NCBI RefSeq assembly: GCF_020990385.1
Contig: NZ_CP087598.1
Coordinates: 1,284,001-1,348,000 of the forward strand
From: Paracoccus sp. MA
Lineage (GTDB): Bacteria; Pseudomonadota; Alphaproteobacteria; Rhodobacterales; Rhodobacteraceae
DNA: 64,000 nt
Direction: 5' to 3'
Position numbers and translations under genes: made by a program. Below the pieces are notes generated by a model. The model worked only from the letters and a program-made list of their open reading frames with translations. It ran no database searches and was not told the origin of the DNA. Position 1 is the stretch's first letter, and each line of letters opens with the position of its first letter. Below, one piece after another: positions 59,500-64,000 of this stretch.

Positions 59500-60575
59500 T
59501 GCGCAAATCCCTTCTGCTCCTGGCCTCCGCCGCGGCGCTGCTGGCCGGCCCGGCCGCCGCGCATGACTACATCCTCGCCCCGGCGCGGCCCAACAAGCTG
59601 GTCGTGGTCGATACCCAGACAATGGCGGTCGAGAAGGTGATCGAGATCGACGACGCCGGCCCGACGCCCATGGTGCCGATGGTCGCGCCGGACGGCAGGA
59701 TCGCCTATGCCACGGTCAACAAGTCCGAAAGCCTGGTCAAGGTCGACCTCGTGACCGGCGAGACGCTGGGCCGCATCGACCTGTCCATCCCCGAGGAGCG
59801 AGTGAAAAGCCTGTTCGGCGCCGCGCTTTCCCCCGATGGCAAGACGCTGGCGATCTATGAAAGCCCGGTGAAGCTGGAGCTGACGCATTTCGAGGTCCAG
59901 CCCACCCGCATCGCGCTTTACGATGCCGAGACGCTGGAACGGCGCAAGGCCTTCGAGGCGCCGCGCCAGGTCACCATGCTGGCCTGGGCCAGCGACGGCT
60001 CGAAGCTTTACGGGCTGGGCCGCGACCTGCATGTCATGGACCCCGAGACCGGCACGCTGATCGAAGACAAGCCGATCCAGAGCTGGGAGGCCGAGACCTA
60101 TGCCCAGCCCGACGTGCTGGCGGTCTGGAACCAGCACGAAAGCTCGGGGGTGATGGCGACGCCCTTCTACACCGCGCGCAAGGACGTCGACCCGGCCGAC
60201 CCGGCAGCCTATCGCACCGGGTTGCTGACCATGGACCTGGAGACCGGCGAGATGGCGATGCGCGAAATCCGCATCATGGACGTGTTCTATTTCTCGACCG
60301 CGGTGAACCCGGCCAAGACCCGCGCCTTCGGCGCCTATAACGTGCTGGAAAGCTTCGACCTGGAAAAGAACGCCTCGATCAAGCGGGTGGCGCTGCCGCA
60401 CAGCTATTATTCCGTGAACGTCTCGACCGACGGCAGCACGGTCTGGCTGGGCGGCGCGCTTGGCGACCTTGCCGCCTATGATGCCGAGACGCTGGAGAAG
60501 AAGGGCCAGGTCGACCTGCCCGGCAACGCCTCGATGTCGCTGGCCTCGGTGCGGCTGTTCACGCGGGACGAATGA
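59499..60575 (+). CDS. qhpB: QhpB, quinohemoprotein amine dehydrogenase beta subunit
   Basis: 358 residues. Signal peptide [21 protein letters not shown], then a seven-bladed beta-propeller (YILAPARPNKLVVVDTQTM, then MVAPDGRIAYATVNKSESLVKV). It contributes to the active site and encloses the gamma subunit. The ATG shares a base with the qhpC stop. Confidence 0.96.
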   Translation: MRKSLLLLASAAALLAGPAAAHDYILAPARPNKLVVVDTQTMAVEKVIEIDDAGPTPMVPMVAPDGRIAYATVNKSESLVKVDLVTGETLGRIDLSIPEERVKSLFGAALSPDGKTLAIYESPVKLELTHFEVQPTRIALYDAETLERRKAFEAPRQVTMLAWASDGSKLYGLGRDLHVMDPETGTLIEDKPIQSWEAETYAQPDVLAVWNQHESSGVMATPFYTARKDVDPADPAAYRTGLLTMDLETGEMAMREIRIMDVFYFSTAVNPAKTRAFGAYNVLESFDLEKNASIKRVALPHSYYSVNVSTDGSTVWLGGALGDLAAYDAETLEKKGQVDLPGNASMSLASVRLFTRDE

Positions 60576-60576
60576 C

Positions 60577-61245
60577 ATGCTGCGGGTGGGGGTGATCGAC
60601 AGCGGCCCCGGCCCCGAGGACCCGGCCGAGGACGCCCGCGCCTTCATGGCCGACGGCTCGGCCATCCCCGCCCGGCCCGACCGGCTGGGCCACGGCACCG
60701 CCGTCGCCGCGATCATCCGCCGCGCCTGCCCGGGCGCGGCGGTCATCCATGCGCAGGTCTTCGACGACCGGCCTGTCACCAGCGCGCTGCGCGTCGCCGC
60801 CGCGCTGCGCTGGTTCGCCGCCATGGACGAGGCCCGGCCCGAGGTGATCTGCATGAGCCTGGGCCTGAGCGCCGACCGCGCGCCGCTGCGCCGGGCCTGC
60901 GAGGCGCTGGTGGCCGGCGGCGCGGTTCTGGTCGCGGCGCATCCGGCCCGTGGCGCACCCTGCTTTCCCGCCGCCTATCCCGGCGTGATCGCCGCCACCG
61001 GCGATGCGCGCTGCGGCTGGGATGATCTGTCGCAACTGGGCCCGGCGCTGTTCGGGGCCTGGTGCAATTCGCCCGAGCACAGCCCGCCCGGGATGGGCGG
61101 CGCAAGCCTGGGCGCGGCGCGCGTCGCCGGCCATCTGGCGGCGATCATGGCGGGGGCGGGCCGGCTCGACGGGCCGGCCGCCATCGCCGCACTGGCGGCG
61201 CGCGCGATCCATCACGGCCCGGAACGGAAATGCGGCCATGGATAG
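60577..61245 (+). CDS. qhpE: QhpE, subtilisin-like leader peptidase
   Basis: 222 residues, cytosolic. Catalytic triad Asp8 (VGVIDSGPG), His39 (RLGHGTAVAAI) and Ser177 (GMGGASLGAARVAG). In related proteins it removes the 28-residue leader of crosslinked QhpC. The oxyanion segment reads VAAHPARGAPCFPAAYPGVI, with His at the place where subtilisins carry Asn, so oxyanion stabilisation may differ. One base after qhpB; overlaps qhpF by 8 bp. Confidence 0.92.
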   Translation: MLRVGVIDSGPGPEDPAEDARAFMADGSAIPARPDRLGHGTAVAAIIRRACPGAAVIHAQVFDDRPVTSALRVAAALRWFAAMDEARPEVICMSLGLSADRAPLRRACEALVAGGAVLVAAHPARGAPCFPAAYPGVIAATGDARCGWDDLSQLGPALFGAWCNSPEHSPPGMGGASLGAARVAGHLAAIMAGAGRLDGPAAIAALAARAIHHGPERKCGHG

Positions 61246-62959
61246 GCTGGCCGCCCGCCTTGCCCGGCTGATCTTCGGCCCCGAGGCGGCGGGCTGGCTG
61301 GCGCCGGTGATGGCGCGCGCCCTGCCTTCGGGGCTGGTGGTGCTGGCGGCCTCGCTTGCCGCGGCGGCGCTGGGGCTGGCCATGCCGATGCTGACCCGGC
61401 AGGTGATCGATGCCGGCATCATGGCGCGGGACATGGGCGCGCTGATCTTCTGGGCCGGGCTGTCCTTTGCGCTCGGCCTGGGCGCGGTGGGCTTCGGGAT
61501 GGTGAACTCGATGCTGCACCTGCGCGCCTCGGCCCGGATGCTGGCCGATCTGCGCGGTGGGCTGTTCGGCGCGGCCCTCGCGCGCGACCCGGCCCACGCC
61601 GACCTGCCGCTGGGCGAGGCGATGGCGCGGCTGGACGGCGACTGCGCCGAGATCCAGGGCTTCGCCTTCGACACCGCCCTGGTCGCGGTCGGCGCGCTGT
61701 TCCGGCTGGCCGGCGGGCTGGGGCTGATGATCGCGCTGGACTGGCGCATGGCGGTCCTGCCGCTCTTGGCCGCGCCCTTCGAGCTGTGGTTCCTGTCCCG
61801 CGCCCGGCCCCGGACCCGCGCGCTGGCCGAGGATGTGCGCAGCCAGCGCGGCGCGCTTTCCGCGCAGATGGCCGAGACGCTGTCGGCCCGCGCCACCCTG
61901 CGCGGGCTGGGCGCGCTGGACCAGCGGGCGGCGGGCTTCGGCGCCGCGCAGCAGGCGCAGATCGCCGGGCTGACACGCCAGCGGCTCTGGTCCGAGACGG
62001 TGGGCGCGGTCAGCCAGACCATCACCGCCATCCTGCGCGGCACCATCCTGCTGGTCGGCGGCTGGCAGGTGGTCCGCGGCGAATGGCAGATCGGCACGCT
62101 GGTCGCCTTCCTTGCCTATGCCGGGATGATGTCGGGGCCGCTGCGCAATCTTCTGGGCCTCTACCATGCGCAGGCCCGGGCGCGGGTGGCGGCGGACCGG
62201 CTGGGCGCGGTGATGGCCTCGGCCCGTCCCGACGCGGGCGCCGAGCCGCCGCCCGGCCGGCTGACCATCGCCCTGCGCGAGGCCCGGGCCGAGGGCGCCG
62301 CGCATCATCCGGTGACGGCCGTGATCCCGCCGGGCCAGCGCGTGCTGCTGGATGGGCCGTCGGGGATCGGCAAGTCGCGGCTGATGGCCACGCTGACCCG
62401 CGACGCGCCGCTGGCCGAGGGAGCGGTGCGGCTTGCGGGCGCCGAGGTCGCGCATCTGCGCCCGCTGGCCCTCGCCGCGCGCATCACCCATCTGGCGCAG
62501 CGCCCGGCGATCCTGCGCGGCACGCTGGCCGAGAACCTGCGCCTGGCCGCGCCGGATGCGGGCGATGCCGCGCTGTGGCAGGCGCTGGAGGCCGCCGATC
62601 TGGCCGGATGGGCGCGGGCCGAGGCCGGGCTTGCCACGCCGGTCAGCGAAACCGGCGCCAATCTGTCGGGCGGGCTGCGCCAGCGCATCGCCATCGCCCG
62701 CGCGCTGCTGCGCCCGGCCGAGGTGCTGATCTTCGACGAAGCCTTCTCGGAAATCGACGATGCCGCCTGCCGGCGCATCCTGGCCGCCATAGAGACGCGG
62801 CGGGCCGACGCCACGCGCATCTTCATCGCCCATAGCGGCCCGGCGCGCGAGGGGCGGTTCGATCAGCGGATCACGCTGACCTCCTCGGCGCCCATCTTCC
62901 TCAGTTCGCGCGGCGAAGCGCCATACCAGCGCGAGAAGGCGCGCGAAAAGGCGGTCTGA
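61238..62959 (+). CDS. qhpF: QhpF, ABC exporter for the gamma subunit
   Basis: 573 residues, half-transporter. Six-TM domain about 20-310 (LVVLAASLAAAALGLAMPML, GALIFWAGLSFALGLGAVGF, FRLAGGLGLMIALDW), then the ATPase with Walker A LDGPSGIGKSRLM, signature NLSGGLRQRIAIARALL and Walker B VLIFDEAFSEID. It moves the processed QhpC to the periplasm. The last 97 bp are antisense to the end of qhpR, coding for a hydrophilic tail after the H-loop (IAHSG). Confidence 0.92.
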   Translation: MDRLAARLARLIFGPEAAGWLAPVMARALPSGLVVLAASLAAAALGLAMPMLTRQVIDAGIMARDMGALIFWAGLSFALGLGAVGFGMVNSMLHLRASARMLADLRGGLFGAALARDPAHADLPLGEAMARLDGDCAEIQGFAFDTALVAVGALFRLAGGLGLMIALDWRMAVLPLLAAPFELWFLSRARPRTRALAEDVRSQRGALSAQMAETLSARATLRGLGALDQRAAGFGAAQQAQIAGLTRQRLWSETVGAVSQTITAILRGTILLVGGWQVVRGEWQIGTLVAFLAYAGMMSGPLRNLLGLYHAQARARVAADRLGAVMASARPDAGAEPPPGRLTIALREARAEGAAHHPVTAVIPPGQRVLLDGPSGIGKSRLMATLTRDAPLAEGAVRLAGAEVAHLRPLALAARITHLAQRPAILRGTLAENLRLAAPDAGDAALWQALEAADLAGWARAEAGLATPVSETGANLSGGLRQRIAIARALLRPAEVLIFDEAFSEIDDAACRRILAAIETRRADATRIFIAHSGPAREGRFDQRITLTSSAPIFLSSRGEAPYQREKAREKAV

Positions 62960-63849
62960 TCGGAATAGCCCAGCAGCAGCGCGATCTCGCCGAACAGCCG
63001 GTCGCTGCGCACCAGTAGCGCGAAACCGTGGACGCGGCGGCATTCTTCGAGGATCTCGTGGAACGGCTGCCCCTCGGCGGCCAGCGCCCGGCGCAGCGAA
63101 CGCTCGGACATGCCGAGCTGCGCGGCGATATGGGCCTGGTTGACCAGCCCGCGTTCCATCTGCGCCAGGATCAGCTCGTGCACCCGCTGCGCGACCGGGG
63201 TCTGCCGCCGCAGCTCGGTCAGCGCCTCGTCCAGCCGTTTCGACAGCGCCATGGCATCGCCTCCGGCCTCGGCGCGCAGCGTGTTGCCCAGCATGCGCGC
63301 GGAAAACACGATGCGGTTCTCGTCCTGGCCGAAGCGCGGCGTGCGGCCCAGATGATGCGCCAGCACCCGCAGGTCCCGATCCGGCTGATGCTCGAAGCAC
63401 AGGTCCTGTATCGCGCTGTTCGGCACCGCGTAGCGGTCGCAGATGCCGCGGATCAGCCCCAGCGTCAGCTCGGCATCCGCCCGGCGCGGCCAGATCCGCG
63501 GGTCGAGCACCCGGTAGCAGACATGCGCCTCGTCGCCGATCACCTCGAGCGAGACCCGGCTGTTCGATTGCAGTACCGGAAAGCCGCGGGCGAGGATGCG
63601 CAGCGCCTCGCCCAGCGTGCGGCGCGGGGCGACCGCGTCGCCCAGGATGCCGATGGCGGAAAGCTCCATCTCCTCGCCCGAGCGCCATGAGCGCAGGCCG
63701 TCGCTGCTGGCGGCGCGCTCCTGTTCGAGATGGTTGACGAAGGTCTGCAAGGGCATCGCCGGCACCGGGGCAGCGGCAGCCGGGGCGCCGTCCGCCTCGG
63801 ACCCGATCAGCATGAATGCGATGGCTCCGCGAATCCATGACCCTTGCAT
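62863..63849 (-). CDS. qhpR: QhpR, AraC-family activator of the qhp locus
   Basis: 328 residues. N-terminal arabinose-binding-like domain (LGDAVAPRRTLGEALRILARGFPVL, VCYRVLDPRIWPRRADAELTLGL) and C-terminal HTH pair (VNQAHIAAQLGMSERSLRRALAAEG and RLFGEIALLLGYSDQTAFSRAF). The chosen ATG at 63849 has a weak binding site; ATGs at 63813 and 63756 are alternatives, and the conserved part begins at the last (MPLQTFVNHL). It probably activates qhp transcription with amines. Convergent with qhpF, overlapping it by 97 bp. Confidence 0.92.
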   Translation of the reverse strand: MQGSWIRGAIAFMLIGSEADGAPAAAAPVPAMPLQTFVNHLEQERAASSDGLRSWRSGEEMELSAIGILGDAVAPRRTLGEALRILARGFPVLQSNSRVSLEVIGDEAHVCYRVLDPRIWPRRADAELTLGLIRGICDRYAVPNSAIQDLCFEHQPDRDLRVLAHHLGRTPRFGQDENRIVFSARMLGNTLRAEAGGDAMALSKRLDEALTELRRQTPVAQRVHELILAQMERGLVNQAHIAAQLGMSERSLRRALAAEGQPFHEILEECRRVHGFALLVRSDRLFGEIALLLGYSDQTAFSRAFSRWYGASPRELRKMGAEEVSVIR

Positions 63850-64000
63850 GGCATTTCCCGTGGCTGCGCCGGGTGGCCGCTGTCTCGCGCCTTGCCCCGG
63901 CTATTTCCCTGTTGCGACAAAGTGTAGCATATCCGCCGGACGATCCCCAAGAATCGCCGCATCGCGCGGGCCTTGGGACGGGGCTTGCGAAAAACCGTTA

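Noticed and set aside
61145..63838. 897-codon minus-strand ORF across qhpF and qhpR
   Set aside because: It is antisense to qhpF and out of frame with qhpR; its translation has no domain character.

Overview
The window is high-GC alphaproteobacterial DNA of Rhodobacterales type, and Paracoccus is the most likely genus. This rests on three loci: a red-type (form IC) Rubisco operon with cbbX, a complete quinohemoprotein amine dehydrogenase (qhp) cluster next to it, and the general gene style (many 4-bp ATGA overlaps, GTG/TTG starts, GC-rich hairpins). The genus call is inference. No tRNA, rRNA, CRISPR array, prophage or insertion sequence was seen.

Layout. 1-4.6 kb: a partial epmA divergent from efp, a small lipoprotein, argC, and panB-panC. 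4.6-8 kb: a sensor kinase / response regulator / PepSY operon divergent from a small RTX repeat protein, with OmpR-type direct repeats between them. 8.1-10.3 kb: a YCII protein, an ECF42-like sigma factor and an AHSA1/SRPBCC protein, with two matching ECF-type promoters. 10.3-10.65 kb: short remnants that resemble tyrosine/homogentisate catabolism genes. 10.66-11.7 kb: epmB, which completes the EF-P lysylation set. 11.8-17 kb: a dipeptide ABC transporter dppABCDF. 17.2-31.8 kb: a thirteen-gene myo-inositol regulon (LacI regulator, sugar ABC transporter, two Gfo/Idh/MocA dehydrogenases, iolH-like, a TIM-barrel gene, a fused iolC kinase-aldolase, iolD, iolE, iolB and a 61-residue membrane protein). 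31.8-32.5 kb: a DUF2270 membrane protein. 32.7-37.2 kb: a FepA/PfeA-type TonB receptor followed by its probable two-component regulators. 37.3-41.7 kb: DUF72, a GlxA-type AraC regulator, a CopD-like membrane protein, flavohemoglobin and NsrR with two NsrR boxes. 41.7-45.4 kb: a LysR regulator, creatinase and an MHS-family transporter. 45.5-54.4 kb: cbbR divergent from cbbF-P-T-A-L-S-X, closed by a strong terminator. 54.5-63.8 kb: the qhp amine dehydrogenase biogenesis locus (qhpG divergent from qhpA-D-C-B-E-F, with qhpR convergent).

How the parts work together. EpmB isomerises lysine, EpmA attaches it to EF-P, and all three genes lie within 12 kb. The inositol genes take the sugar from uptake to dihydroxyacetone phosphate plus malonate semialdehyde; the last step (iolA/mmsA) is not in the window. 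The cbb operon supplies Calvin-cycle-specific enzymes under CbbR. The qhp genes code for the three enzyme subunits plus the radical SAM crosslinking enzyme, flavin monooxygenase, protease and exporter that make and export the CTQ-bearing gamma subunit.

The best candidates for less-described biology are: a kinase/regulator/acidic-PepSY/RTX module with 11-bp-phased operators; the paired ECF promoters; a hairpin-plus-TATTTG repeat family that ends one gene's coding sequence and supplies another's ribosome binding site; decayed tyrosine-pathway fragments; two translationally coupled tiny Cys-rich ORFs between cbbX and qhpG; and a 97-bp convergent coding overlap of qhpF and qhpR.
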